NCBI GenBank assembly: GCA_016785225.1
Contig: JAFBJZ010000658.1
Location: forward strand, 1-64,000
Source: Psettodes erumei
Lineage: Eukaryota; Chordata; Actinopteri; Pleuronectiformes; Psettodidae
Reading direction: 5' to 3'
DNA length: 64,000 nt
Notes under the pieces: model-generated
Seen by the model: only the letters and a program-made list of their open reading frames with translations
What the model was told of the DNA's origin: nothing
Databases searched by the model: none
Position numbers and translations under genes: made by a program
Shown here: positions 14,601-29,600 of the stretch, one piece after another
Position numbering within the stretch: the stretch's first letter is position 1
How the letters are laid out: every line of letters starts with the position of its first letter

Positions 14601-17600
14601 ACACACCAAGTTATTTTATTGTACTTCACTTGCAGTTACCAACCTTATGTCATCTGATGGAAACAAGGGGAAGTCATCAACAACTGGCTGCATACAGAGG
14701 GGACAGTACATCTGACCGGGGCCCAACCACTGTTTGATACAGGCCACACAGTAGATGTGTTCACATGGAAGGCAAAGTGGATCTTGGGGGTCCCCCATAC
14801 ACACTGGGCACATTCTAAGCCCAAAGCTGAATAAAACAGAAGCAAAATGTGAGACCAAGGATTGAGGCAAAGTTTAATAAAGGAGAGTCCAATAAAAAGC
14901 AAATGCTAGAAAACTGAATTTCTACCTGAAGATGCGCTCAACAGCTCCATCTTTGCAGGTTTTCAGCAGACCAATGACTGCCTCAAATGACTGCTGGGTT
15001 TTCAGGTCAGAATTTTTTTCCAGTATCTTAGTAGGAGAACAGAGACAATACATTTGCAGTATGTATTATTGAGGTTAAGGTGGATGCAGTTTTGTGGTAG
15101 TTCACTTAATTCTTCTCATGAAAATACAAATAAGTAAAAAGAACCCAGACCCACCTGGCCCAGTCCTTTTGTATGCTCCAGAACGAGAGGTGTGAGCTTC
15201 TTCTCCACCTCCTCGATGCCAAACAGCATGTGCTCCACAAATAGGGACAGAGAAAATATCCGATTCCATCCAGCTCTAAGAACCACAAAAAATACACAAA
15301 AAATAAGCACAAACAAACTCAGCATGTACAACTAAAATAGTTAAGAAAATCTGGGAAAAGTTTAATACGCCTTACTTACTGGACTCTACAAACAATCGCC
15401 TTGCTCCTCTCTCCATAATGTCTTACACTTTCCTCTGAACAGATCAGCTCAATGGGAACCTGGAGTTTTTTGACCCGCCTGAGCCAGGCTTGTCTCTGGG
15501 CATCTGTGTCCAAGACTCCAGGCTCCAAGTACTCCACACACGCAAAAGCAGCATACACATCAAGAACCTTGGAGACAAGAGGAATACGATCACTTAACAT
15601 TACAAGCCACTAAAAGAGCAATGTAAGTAATAATATATATTACCAAACACAATGAAATTTTTAAATCCAAATCACACATGCCAAATTCAAAAACCTCAAA
15701 AAAAAAAAAAAGTGGAACAAGAATGTTTTTTAAAATACCAAAATAGTCTTAAGGGGCTCACCAGTTCGACATTGTCACTGGCATGAGGATTCCTCAAGAG
15801 GTCCTGGGTCACCTGGGGCTCAATGCAGAGCATTCTAGAGAGGTTCTGCAGCCGGTTTTTAAACTCATGATAAGCAGCATGCACCCATGGAAGAGATATC
15901 ATGGTTTCATTGTCACCAAACTGCAATCGCAGCTCACTGACACAACAATTCAATGCACCACACAGGAGCTGGAAAAGCAGATCATGTGGATTAGTATTTT
16001 TATGCACACACCATCAGACATATGCATCTGAAAAGTGTAAGGGCTTCACACAGTACAGAAAAACAACCTGCAGATCTTCCCGACAAGCCACATTCATTGT
16101 CATTGAGATGAAGTCTTGAAGGTAGCGGTGAAAAAACTCTGTCTGCATCTCTGGCTCTGCTTTCGCAATGTATCGTCCCAGTGGCGTCTTCCAGAAGAAC
16201 TCATCAAATTCTCGCTCAGTGTGGCCTAACACATTTAGGAATTTAATGTAAGAGCAAAAAGGCACAACAGTATTGTAGTAGTGACACTTAATTTATGAGT
16301 ATAGGTCATTACCTTCATGTTGAAGTGCATGAACCCAGAGCTCCTCCAGGTAGTCCTTGATCCTCCAACTGAAGGGCATGCTACAGCTTATGTTCTTGTC
16401 TTGGGCAATGTAGTTCTGTACAAGGATTGTTCTTGTCCCAGAGCTGTGAAAGGAAGTGGAAATGGTGTGTTAAATTTCATTAGTTGTAGCACTTTGGTAT
16501 CCTATCCTATGCAGAGCACATTTTTACCATCACTTACTTGTGGTCCAGTGATAGGTGTGGGATTTCCAGGAGCTTATCATTGCCAAATATGTCTAACCAC
16601 AGCCTCTTAACAGAGTCATCACAGTTATCCAACAGGATGTCCAAGTTTTGGTCGCGGTCAATGACTGAAATCAGTTGTGCCAAGAAGGGAACAACCACAG
16701 ACTGAACACGCTTCCATAAAGTGTGCCTGTCACAACACCAACAAAGTTAACAGTACTGTCCAAAAAGATAGGCAGATATCTATATAGGCAAACAAAGAAA
16801 ATGTTTTCTGCAACTGAAGCACTTACCTGAAGGTGCCTCCTTCTTGCAAGGCATCAATGTTTGAGGCCTCCTTGATGACCCAGTTGCTTTTGATGGATGA
16901 GAAGGTGTTGCTATAATAAATCCCCAGCAATGAATGAAGATGCCCTTTCACAGTTTGCAAAAATTCACCTGGTAAGAATTAGATAACATAATGAGTGATG
17001 CAAGTGCTGCTAAAAACATTAAAGCTCTATATGGAAAAGAAAGTTACTGTTAAAACCTTTCATTTGGTCATCGTCACTGAGGAGTGTCAGTAGGATCTCA
17101 ACTCTCCGAGTACTGCGCAGGCCACTTTCCACCTGGTCCCTCAGCATGCCAACTGCATTCTGCACACAGCTCCGCAGCAGTGCTGTAGTGTCCAGAACAT
17201 TGTCCGAGCTCTGCAGTCGGAGGACACATTGGTCAAAAGCTCATTTCACATGTGTCCCAGAAAATAATGGCAGAAGTGACAAGGCAAGAGTACATGGCCA
17301 GACATGCTTATTTATAAAGGTAATGCACATATGTCCAGTGTTAAAAATGTAGACTTTGAGTTTAAGAAATAAATAGATGAAATAAATTTGTGGTTTTCCC
17401 AAAATGAAAAATGTTTGAAATTTATGTACTCATGCACTCACGTTTTTCTCTAACTGGGTTTCCTCTTGTTCATTCTCTGTGTACATGTCATCTACCTCCA
17501 TGACTGCGCAAAAGTACAAAATGTGATTTAAGGCCACACATGAATTTAATCTGGATAAACTGTATGTAGAGGACATTGTCACTATCAATTATTCATCAAC

Positions 17601-20600
17601 CACTTACCTTCAGACTGGCTTGTCTTCGTTTCAAACATCTGACTGATTGTCATGTTTTGCAAGGCCTTGATGTCTGAAACAATGTCTTTTGACCTTCTGA
17701 GGTCATCAATGTGAACTGATCTCCAGGGTCCTGTACATCAACATGTCAGATTATCCTCTATTCTTCAAACACTGTGATAAAAAAACAAAGAAAAAAACAG
17801 ACAAGTTGTATTAGCCTTACCACCATGAAAGCCAACGTAGGATGTTCCTCCTTCCATTCTTGGTAGTCTGGTGATAAAGTAGACAAACATCTTGCTGGCC
17901 GTGCTCTCCTGAGTTATTTTGGTGATTTCATTTATGGATGAATACCTAAAAATGAACAGCAAAACTCAATACAGCAAAGTCATTCATTGGTGTACACTCA
18001 ACAGGAAGGGCATGATGAACCTACTTTGCAGATGCAATGAGATTGGCACTCTGAGAGGCTTCATCAAAATCACACTGAATGATGAGGATCTTGTTGCAGG
18101 GTCCAGTGTTACTACTTCCATTTTCAGCAGTGAGAAAGTTCCTACAAACAGGAATTTGATCTTTAGGCTGAGATCATCACTTAAGATCATAGGAGTTATT
18201 ATCCTTTCTTATAATTCTTCAGTGCTTTACTTCTAGTTCTAGTAAATAACTGTTGAATAACAACAGGTCATAACTCTTATGTTAAGCAATACATTCCCCA
18301 ATAAATCAGCAAACCTGATCTTCTTCAGGAAGGAGTGTTCAGTGTCAAACTGCTGGAGTGAGAGAAGCTCAACACTTTGCAGCATTTGCTCCAGAGGTTC
18401 CAAGTCAGATACCGTCAAAAGTCTGGAGAATGTTGTCACCTATGGTTAAAATCATAATTAATGTTGGCTTATCAGATACATTTAAAACTGTCATTGCATG
18501 AAAACTTTAGTTACCTCTGTGAAGGAGGAGCAACAGTGGACTTCCTGTCTTGTGTGAGCAAGTATGTAGTCAGCCAAACAGCTGTTATTCTGCTCTTCAA
18601 AATAGACCCTGGCCAGATGTTCACTTTCCACTTTGGGAAGGCCTGTGCAGTCCAACCGCACCACTGAGTCTGGTGTAGCACATTTGAGCAGTATTAGTTT
18701 TGCTTCGTCAAGAACTCGCCTTTCGGAGTCAGAGATTTCCAAGCTGTCCTTATGTTTCTCTATTATTTGAAGAACCACAGAACCACATGTGTCTGAGTGG
18801 TAGCCAATGAAGACGTCTGGGGGTTGGTACTTGTATGCCTGAGCCACTGCTAAGTTTTGACTGCTGACAGACACAAAGACTTTCACCCATCTCTCCAATT
18901 CATCCACCATTCTCTTCTGGTCAGTTTTGAGGACAGTGTGGATGTCCAAGCAGTGTTTCTCCAGCCTGTTGATGAGTGGTATTGGAAACTGTTTGTAGAC
19001 CACCTCTCTTTCTTCAATGACAATCAGCCGAAAGTTTTTGTGCACCCTGCATTTCACACGGTGGGTTCCCAGTCCAAGGTCAACATATTTCTGTCCTCCC
19101 AAGCAGACATAGTATTGGTTGAGAGCATCATAGAGGCTTTCATAGAGGTTCTGCAGATTAAGGAGAACAACTGTTTGACCTGTCTCCATGCAGATTTTTA
19201 CTCTGTTGATGTTGCGGCAGATTTGGGTATACTCTTGGTCTTTTGGAAAGCTGGATCCAAAGATTATTTCTGGCTGAACACTTTCTGAAAAGAAGGTTTG
19301 CTGAAGGATCTGCAGGGCTGCATAGTTTTTTGTTAGCACCAGCAAGTATCGACACTCTTCTTCCTGTCCAACTGCTTGAATGTTTTCTCTCACAAACTCA
19401 ATGGCACTGATGTTCTCCAGGTTGGGTGCTATTTGTAGTCTCTTGGTAAAGACAGTAACAGCATCCACATCATCCCTGCCACTGAAATTTCTCAACACTG
19501 CCTTCACAGTCTCCTCTGCTGTGGGTTTCCGTTGAGAGGCCTTGGCAACTGCAAAAATCATCTTAATCAAGCTGTAATAGTCACGAAGGCCAAAAAAGCC
19601 TTTGCCTTGTTTGCGGCAGATGTTCAAGTAGGCTCTTGCAAAGGGTTGGAAGAAATCCCTGACCTTTTCCAAAACCATTGCATCAGATGAGCATATACCT
19701 TTAGCACTCTCGATGAGTTCCCTCTCATCAGGGTCACCACGGGAGACAAAAATGCCTCTGTTCATCTTTGCAGGGTCTAAAGCCCAGTTGGAGATTCCAA
19801 TGAATCCAACCTTTTTGTGTGGTAGTGGCTCATCATCAATGCAACCCTCTTCGAGCAGTGGGTGAAGGGTTTTCAGCGGCATCTTTGGAGAGTCCTCTGC
19901 CAGGCCAATCTCATCAAGAACCACAACTGAAATGTACTCATGCAGGTTCTTTCCTTCCTGAAAGCGTCCACATTGCTTGAAGGTATTTATGATGCCTTCT
20001 GGTGTTGAGTGAGGGCTACACTGGAAGGACACCAGATGGATTTGTTTCAGCATTTTGTAGAGGTCAGAGTGAGCAGCTTGGCCCTGCATTGCATCTGCCA
20101 CCAGAGTTTTAGACAGAGATTTTGAACTTCCAGGTTTTCCCACTAAGAAGAGAGGGATTCTGAGCTCGATACAGAGAACCATCATGAAGACATTCTCTTT
20201 GAGAGCACTGTTTCTTGCAATAGTATCCCCCATTGGAACACCACTCAAGAGCAAATCCTGCATGAGAGAGATTTCATGCATTATCTTAGCTGGGCTGTAG
20301 GCTGATGGGAGGCTTTTGCTGATTTTTTGTCTGTATTTATCCTTGTTTTCTAGGCAGCCATGGTAGCAGACTCCGATGGCCATGACTAGAGACCAGAGAA
20401 CAGGGTCTCTGATCTCAGTCTGTCTGTGATGCCTTTCATTTTTATCAGCATTTTGTTTACTCTCAAATTCTTCAAGCTCTGCAAAAAACATGACGTGGTT
20501 GTCATAGAACCAATTAAAAGCCTGCATGCAGCGCTCAACATCTCTCAGGCTGACAAAGCTGCATTCATCCTTTCTGTTCCTCATATACTTCTGTGAGGCT

Positions 20601-23600
20601 GAAAGGACATCAGTGATCCCCTTGATGTAACTTGGAATGATTGCTTTGTTTTCAACCACTCTTTGCACAATCTGTTGGATGTATATTTTCTCTGTGTGAT
20701 CATTCAACTGTCCAAAGTCCCACACCAGAGGGATCATGCTTGGTGGCAATGCTTGAACTCTATACACTAACTGACGGAGAGGGATAGATCCAAGCTTTTC
20801 ATCTGTCTCTTCAGATCGAACTCTGTACCCAAGGCCTGCAGATTCCAACCTCTGAATCATCTCATCTGTGTGCTTTCGGTAAGGGTTGCATGCTGCAATA
20901 ATCTGCAGTCCACAGTTTGGTGTCAAACTTTCTCCCTTGACTGTCTTGTCACAGAGGACCTCTTTAATACTGCTGATGGCCTCGGTAGTGTTGGCCTCAT
21001 CGAAAAAGAGAACAGAGTCAAATCCATAGTCTTGTTTGTTGATAGAAGCAATGTTCTCTGCTTCTCTGACTTTGGTGTAAATCATCTCTGAAGTTGTCCC
21101 CCCGTGCACTTTGACCAACTTCATATTCTCAGAGGCCACTCCACTCTTCCGCAGCTCACAAAGGAATTTAATGAGTCTCGTCTTACCACACCCTGTCTCA
21201 CCCATGATAATAACAGGGATGCCACACCTGAAGCGCATATGGATTGCCAGCATCTTGAGTATGTTGTCAGTTGTAAGCTCGTATGTTTCATCAGGATCTA
21301 GAGGCCACTGGATACCAAGAACACTGCAGATTCTCTCTATTTTCTCCGCTCTTGAAAGGCGATCAAAATCAATGTTGAAAGGGACTCTCTGTAGCTTTAG
21401 ACCTTCATACAATGCCTTTGTCATGACGTTCTTTTTTATCACCTTTCCAGAGCTAGGTTCAATGGCATCGACAAAGTTCTCTTGATTGGGCTGAAGATGG
21501 AAACCGATGAAGGTCATGGACACATGGTCATCATTAAAGAAGATGTATGGATGCGGTTCTGTCTCCCATTTCTTTCTAATCAGAAAAGGAGCCAAGTCTT
21601 CATCTCGAAGACCAGTCAGGTCCATCTGCAGCCTGCCAGGACTCTGGTCTGAGATATTGAGTGATGGAGTGGCAAAGTCCTTTGCCATCAGAATCATGAA
21701 GTCCACCACAAAGGTTTTGAGTCCAGTTAGAGTGTCTCCAGTGAAAGTGGCATCGCAAAAGACTGATGTCTCACAATCCTGCAGCTGAAGGTTGAGGAAC
21801 CATGCAAAATTTCTCAGTTCTGCCCAAGATGGGTCCATAATGCCACAGTACATGAGGAGCATCTGGAGACATTCCATGTGTGACCCTTCAACACCCTGAT
21901 ATGTGAACGCATCAAGATCACTGTGGTTATGAAACCGTGTGAGATACTGATATGGTCGCTGAAAGGCTGCACTTCTGAATTCTGCATCATCCATCAGTGG
22001 GTCGTCAGGGCTCACAATGGTGAGATTTTCTTGCTTTCTCATCTCTAGCATTAGTACCTCTTTGGGTGGTCGGCAGAAAATATTTGGGAACACATCTATG
22101 AATGTGCTGTTCACAGTTTGAGCCTATCCAAAAAAAGAGAGATGAAAACACACCCTAAGGTCAGCAATGGTTTAAAATCTGGTGACAGATGTGTAGTGTT
22201 ACTAGAAAACATGTAAGAATTCTTACCTGCCGTGAAGCATTTCTGGTTGACTTGACATCTGGCTCTAAAATCTCCATGACATACAACTGCTTGTCGCTGC
22301 ACTTCCATATCTTTCCATCAGAATCCATCAAGTAGCGCAGAATCAACAATTTGAAAAGAAACTCATGGAGGCCTTTCTGCACCTTTTCACACAACAAAAA
22401 CACAGTCCATTAACACTATATGGAAGCTGCTGCAACCCCCTAAAAAAGGCTACATTACATATTAACTCATTATTACCGATGATGTGATGTCAAAATGGAA
22501 CATTGTGAGTTCTTTCCTCAGGGGAATGTCCAACAGAGATTGAAGGACAATGTTTTCATCAATATTGGGTTCAATCAAACGAATGCATTTCATTGTTGAT
22601 GGCTTTTTGGTTGAGTGCTTCAGTTTTTCATACAGCCTCTTAATGTAGAGAGATTTACCTGGAATTTAAAAAAAAACATCATTATGGCAGGTGTCAATAT
22701 TCTTATGTGTGAAATAGTCACCATCAGTGACATTTACCAATTTCAAATAGCTATATACATACCAACACCAGCCCTTTTGGATGAGATGACACCAACGCAC
22801 AGTCGATCTTTGAATACAGCTGCAGCACTGCACTGATCTGCTGGGATAACATAGTGTTTGTACAGGTACCTCTGGATCCTAGCCAATGGTTCCTGGGGAA
22901 CTATGTGCAATCTGTACTGGCTGAAGGCCGATGGAAGGTAGGCATGCTCTCTTTCTGAGCTGCAGATGATAACAAGTCTGTAGTCTTTCCGGCTCTGCAT
23001 TTTCATTCGCTGAAAAAAGTTCTCAAGTTTAGAGCTCACATCATAAGTGAGCAGATCCCCATACAAGAGAGAGTATATCTTCTGTCCCCTGTAGCCTGTG
23101 CTGAGACAGCGTCTGAGGAATAGCTCCACCTGCTCATATGTTGTCGTGGAGTTGCACAGGAGGACTTCATCATAGGTGGGAAGTGTCTCCTCTTCACTAC
23201 TCATGTAAATGGAGATACAAGATGTCAGGACCTCTTCGTGTGGGCAAACGATGAGGTTAGGATTTCCAGGAACAAGGCCTTTAGGGAGCTGCCTCCATAT
23301 GAAATTCCTAGCGTCGTCATCAGAATTGTCTTCTTCACTCTCATCTTCTTCACGCTCATCATCTCTGTTGGCGAGTATTTCCAACATCCGTCCGAGACTT
23401 TTTATATCAAGAATATGCGGGAGAAAATTCTTCATGTCCTCCATATAAGCATTCCACATCAGATCAAATTTTTGCAAACCATTTGTTTGTTCCACAAGAC
23501 TTGGCAGTGGACCCAGTTTGCTTGTGAAGTCTGATTCTTCTGGCTCATTTCTTGGCACCACAACAAAAGTCTGAAAGTCAATGTCCTCATTTTTCTCTTG

Positions 23601-26600
23601 TGGTTTGATGAGGATTTCATACTGAAGTGTATGCCATACTTGCCTCAGGTCTGAGGATGAGCAATTTGGCTTGATGAAGGAGAGCATCATGAGAACCTGG
23701 TCCTCCACCTCAGTGACATTTTGTTGAGTCAGCTTGCTGCACAGGTAAACAATCTGTTCGGCTGTGTAGTAGTTCAGAAAGTAATGTTGGGATCTCTGTT
23801 TGTCCATAAAACCCATCCAGTAATACAGACATTTCTCCATTTTCCTGCAAAGTTCAGGAAGCTGCTCCTCTATGCTGCCCTCTATGATGACAGCACTAAG
23901 AACACTGCCCAGGTTGTAGTCCATCATAATACTGGGTTCATTGCTGCTTAAACAGCAGTTTATTTGCGCTTCCCAGTGTCTGAAAAGAGGATTCCCAGCA
24001 GTGTAGAGGGCAATAAATGCCTCAGCTAGTCTTTGAACACTGGCAAAAACCTGAAAAATAAGTAGATTAATAAACTAAAGACCAATACAAGTGTTTCAAC
24101 TTTTTTGTACATTCAGTATGTTCAGGAGGACTAAATTATTGCTTAAACTCAAGGGGACAGCAAAAAATAATTATCATAAACAGTAATAGTGGTAAATTTC
24201 AGCTTCTATGCTAAACAAAATTACCTTTGTTAATTACATATAAGGGTAATGTGTAAATATACCTCTGCAAAGTGATCAACTTCATTCTGCCCTTGATCCC
24301 CTTTCCCAGACATCAGCATGAGCTTGTTCTGCAGCTCCCGCAGGTCCTCGAGAGAATAGCTGCGCATCTGCTGACCCTCATAGTGCTCCTCTGGAATCTG
24401 CAGCTTCAGGGCTGTGTCAAGACTCAGCTAGATTCAAAAACAGAAATACACTTCCATACATAATTCTGTAGGAACTTGGTTCTCAGAGTTAAACTCTCTG
24501 CTGTACGGCCACAAGGATGTCGTTATCTTTGTAATCTATTTTGCTATTTACCGCTTTTGCACTTTGTGCGCTGATCAGGTAGATACCCTTGTTGTTGATG
24601 GCTGATGCTAATGACAGTGATGACAGCTCCACTGACCCATGACTGTCCTTCACAGTCTTCAGCCATTCCAGATGACGTGCACTGTCCCGCTACAAGAGAA
24701 AGTGCCTTTCTTAAATGCGCTGTGTAATATTCATTTTCTGTTTCATAAGGTTAGGGTCAACCGAAGTACCCTAACTGCTCAGTATGGTATTAAGATTCAT
24801 ATCAACGTTTGTACTTCAGTTACTCAATGCGCTATCTATTATGTAAATGTATCTGTTATATCAGTGTGTTTAAAATGTGATATCAGATATGTGATCATTT
24901 TATGACAACCATGATGAAGCAAGGTGCTTCTTACCAGTTTTTTCGGTAGGTTGCTGTCATTCTCCAAAGCTCTCCAGAGCTTCTCAAGCACCTCTTTGAA
25001 TGCAGGAAAACCAGAGTCTGTTTTGAGCTCATAAAGAATTGAGGAGTAGCCGAGGACAGCATCATGGAAGCAAGCGACACGATCCACGTCCATGTCATTC
25101 TCTCCCGCAGAGATGGAAGCCAGGTCAACGAACACTTTCAACTCATTGATATCTGAAAAAATTAAAAATTCCAGGAATGAGCATTACAATTAATGTTATA
25201 TTAAGAAAAGATAATAATTATTCTTACCTTCAAGTGCATCTTTCACCCATTTTACAAAGTGTCCTCTGAGACCCAGCTCCTGCAAGCACAGTCTGCGGGG
25301 CTCAGTGATGTCCACTAGGGCCTTCTTTGCCTGCATCAAGTCATTGTCAATCCGATTGAGCTGCTCTTCCTGAAAGTCTGCTTGACTCTAAGAGAACAAA
25401 GTTAAAAGTTAACATTGCTAAAATTCTTCTGAATAACTAAGACCCTAATGATCATTTGTAAAGTACTAAGTAATGTTGTTTTGACTCAGCATCATCATCA
25501 TCTTTCTTTGCATTATCTGTACACAACCTCAAATACAGTAGTGTAATACACATGGTGTGCAGAGGGAGTCAAGTTTCCCTTGAATTGAAAGTACAGTGTA
25601 ATGTACAAAGTTCAAACATTGCCACTTACAACTCCTGTAAGAGTCTCCAAAACCCTGAAGTCCCCTTGAAGACAAAGCGTTTCTTTGACCTTCATGATGA
25701 TTTGAGCCGAAGCCACAGCAAGATGAAGCTCATGATACTGCTCGATTTGTTGAACCCTGCTGTGGATCCACTGCTTGTCAGTTGATTTATCAACTCTGCA
25801 CATGATTTCCAGGTCCTGTGTGAGCTCTTCGTACTTGCCCTTGTACGCTCCAAAGAGCTGGTTGACCTCGTTGAGCCTTATGCTACCATTCTTCAGGCAA
25901 GTGTAGATGTCCTTGTAATCAGCATAGCAAGGCACAAAAATGTCATCATGTATCATTTCTGGTGTTGCCATAATGTCCAGTATTTCATGTTCTTCAGGAC
26001 TGCTGTCATCCATTTCTTCAGTGACCAGGAGTTTGGCTTTTTTCTCCCAACACACTTTGAATATAAAACTGTCTTTGAAAGTGTATAGCACCTCTGCCAT
26101 TTGTCTGATATCTTCATCCAGACTGAAGTAGGTGACAACGCCAGCCATTGCAGAGGGCACTTGATCAAACAGATGAACCTCCATAAAATGGTTCAGGGGC
26201 ATGAGCTCAATGTTGACCTGTTGTCTCTCTTCCATGTCAGCAATATCGACTGTCATGGACATTTGAAGAAGCAAATGTTAAATTTGTGTTAACGTCAGGT
26301 TGAAACCAAATCAGCTGATTCTGCCTGATACAACCACCATACCTGTCATATGTTCCTCAAGTTTTTGGCTCATTGTTAGGAAGATGTCCACAAGCTCCTT
26401 CTCATGGTACACAGCTCTGACCTCATCTTGTCTGCACTGTAATAGCCTCCTCATTTTGGCATTATCTTTGTACTGCTCTTTCTCAGAGAGGCAGTCTGTT
26501 AAGATCAAATCACACACACATATGTGAATATTTCCATTAGGCCAGTGCACACTATCATCTACAATAACCTTGTTCTGGGGTTACTTTTTATTTAAATGAG

Positions 26601-29600
26601 GAACAAAATTTCTTGAGAAATCTTTTGATGACAATCAAACTATTATTACCAATCTTCAGCAGCTGTAAAAAGACGTCTCTCCTCTCCATGATGATATTGA
26701 GCAGGTTGATCTTAATGTTTCCATGGACCAGTTGATTGTTGATTGCTGTGAAGGATGATATGGCTACAGCAAATCGGTCTCTGGCATCTTGAGAGAGCTT
26801 GTCAATCAGCGTTTCTTCTGCACCTGCAATGACAAAAATTGCATGTCATCTGTCATCTGTCTGTTATCCAAGGCAGTGTTAATGCTTAGCTTGAACTGAG
26901 GCCTGGTTACCTACTGCTCAAGGATGTTTGGTCTTTAACTCTCTTCCTTCTGTTTGCTTGTGTGTTTTTCACTATATTCCCCTACCTCACTACCCAACAA
27001 TTTTTTTCTGTTTTGAGTAAGCATGTTTTCATGGTTTCTTTTGTTTCCCATACCATGTAGTTGGAAAATGTCTTTGGCAGCAGGCCAGGAGAGGAGGTGC
27101 CGAAGGACCACCTCTTCATCTTCCTGATAGTTTCCTTGATGGTCCCTTGGCCAGGATTTCTGGATAATTGCTGAGATGAGCTTCCCAAACTTCCAGTTTA
27201 TCTTGATCCTCTCAAACACTTTGCCTTCAGACTTGGTCTACATATGGGGGTTTAAAAGCATTGAGTATTACTGTGCATGCTTTAGATAGAAGAGTCATGC
27301 TGTTCCTTTCATTCTTATTTTTGAAAATTCTGGTGAATGCTGTTTTGGTTGATTTAATTTGTAATTCCTTTGTTTCTGTAGGACAGTGGCAGGACAGTAA
27401 TAAACTGTGCCAATAATGTATGTAAATGCTGAAAGGGAATGACAAGGATTCATACCTGGCACAATGACGTAACAGCCTCAAGAGCACACTTCTCAATACT
27501 AGCAGCAACATGAGGATGGGAACCACTGAGCTCCTCTATCTTTGTGCAGTAGAATTCAATTTGATCCACAGCAGATTGCTGAAATCACAGAGACATTAAA
27601 TGTATTAAATATCTTCTAGTTTAACTCAAAATAAATTAATTAACTGACATCTGCAAATGCATCACACACCTGTTTGTACTTGCCCTCAAAATCCATGGTG
27701 AATTTTTGTTTCCATTCTTTTGTGCAATCTTCATCTTTGAAGTGGATGGCGATTATGTTGTTCCACATCTGTAACACACAACCAACAACAAGAACCATTT
27801 ACCAGTATTCTCTGTAGTAATGGGTAATGGGGTAACAGTAATGGGCTGTGAGCATCTATTGGTATATTTTGTGTATTATTTGCAAAATGTAACAAAACTG
27901 CTCACTTCAATCTCTGCAGTGCCCTGTACTTGGTACAGTGATAAAAGAGAGCTGTTGAGCAAACCCTGTCTGAAGGACTGATTGACCCAGCCTCTCATAA
28001 TGCTCATCGCCTTGGAGACCAAGTCTGTTGCATACTGCGGCTCTTTGTCCCCTTCTCGAGTTTCCTAAATGACAATTATCAGTACAGTATTTGAGATGAG
28101 TAAGACTTAATTCTGGTTAATGGTAACAACTTGTTCACGTGATTCACTTCACGTACCTGTTGCTTTTTACAATGAACAAAGTCTGACACTGAGGCAACCA
28201 GATTCATGCAGGCTACAGGAATATCAGGGTAGTTCTGGGTAAATGATGCCGGTTTCACTCCTTTGCAGATCTTCTCTAGCAGTTTCACTGCTGTTGTCAG
28301 ACACTCTTTCCCATAAGCCTCGGTAAAACAACTACAATGAATGAAAAGAAGGATTGAAGATTAAAAGGACAAACATGACAAACACCCTCCATGGATAAAT
28401 GTCTTGTCATGATCTGAAGAAACTTAGAAAAGAAAATCACCTGTATTTTTCTTCAATGAGCTGCTCTTGGATGTGTGAGAGAATCTCAGATACTGTCTGT
28501 AAAACAGAAATCCATGACAAGTGATTAATTTAACGGCATGTAGTATAACACTAAAATGCATTATTTTTGATTAATGTTTCCACTTCACCTGGCAGTTGCT
28601 GGAGGTAATATCCTGAGGAGCTTTGTTGGTGAAAACATTAAGCATGTCCAAAAGCTCGCTTTTAATGGTCATGGCACAGTCCACCAGCCCATCGACTGAC
28701 ATCAGGTACAAGCATGATCGCATTAAGAGTGGATCCACTTCCATCAAGTGACTGTGGTTTTTCAGCAAATTCATCAGAGCCCTGAAAACCAGAGAGCGGT
28801 CAAAACATGAAAAGCAGCACTCATATCTTCAAATAAATGCACCGAAAGATGTTTTTACAAGCTATGTTATGGCAGAGTTAGGAGGACTCTTACTTCCTGT
28901 CTTGACTGCTCATGTATGTTGACGTGCCCATTTCAATGCCTTTGAAACCTGCCCAGGCTGCGCCATACTTGAAGTTTCCAGACGATGGTAACTCAAAGGG
29001 CTTTGTGGTACCATTGAGGAGGTGGAGAAGTGGTAATACCAAAATCCATCGGGGCATTCCCAACAATTTCACAGTGCTTATCAGAGACACCAAATGTTCT
29101 GGCATTCTATGACAAAGAGCATTTTATAAGCGTCTGAACAGAACATTAATTATTAAAGCACATATAAACAGAAGGTTATTATTGTTTACTCATCTGTCAC
29201 TTCAATTTATTTATAGTTGCTGGACTATTGAAAAGATGAGGTACTCACTTCTTGAGAATGGAGACATCCTTCAAAAAATCTGCCCAGTACTGAAGGAAAG
29301 TGTCTTTGTTTAGTTTGGGCAGGCACAGTGCAGAGCAGAGCCGATGAAGCTCAGCATCATGTAGTCTGATGCTGTGCTGTTTACACATACAGAGCATGAT
29401 CACAGCCGCCCTCATGGGGTCCTGAATGTAGAGCATTTTCCCCTCTTCATCCTTCAGCAACTGAGGAATCACGTTTGCCAGCATGAATTCCTTTAGCATC
29501 TTCTTCACCTGAGACATCAAAAGAGCAACAGAGGTAATTTCTAGATGACCCCACCTGGGTGTTTCTGTTTAACTCTACTGTGAGTAAGATTATGAACTTA

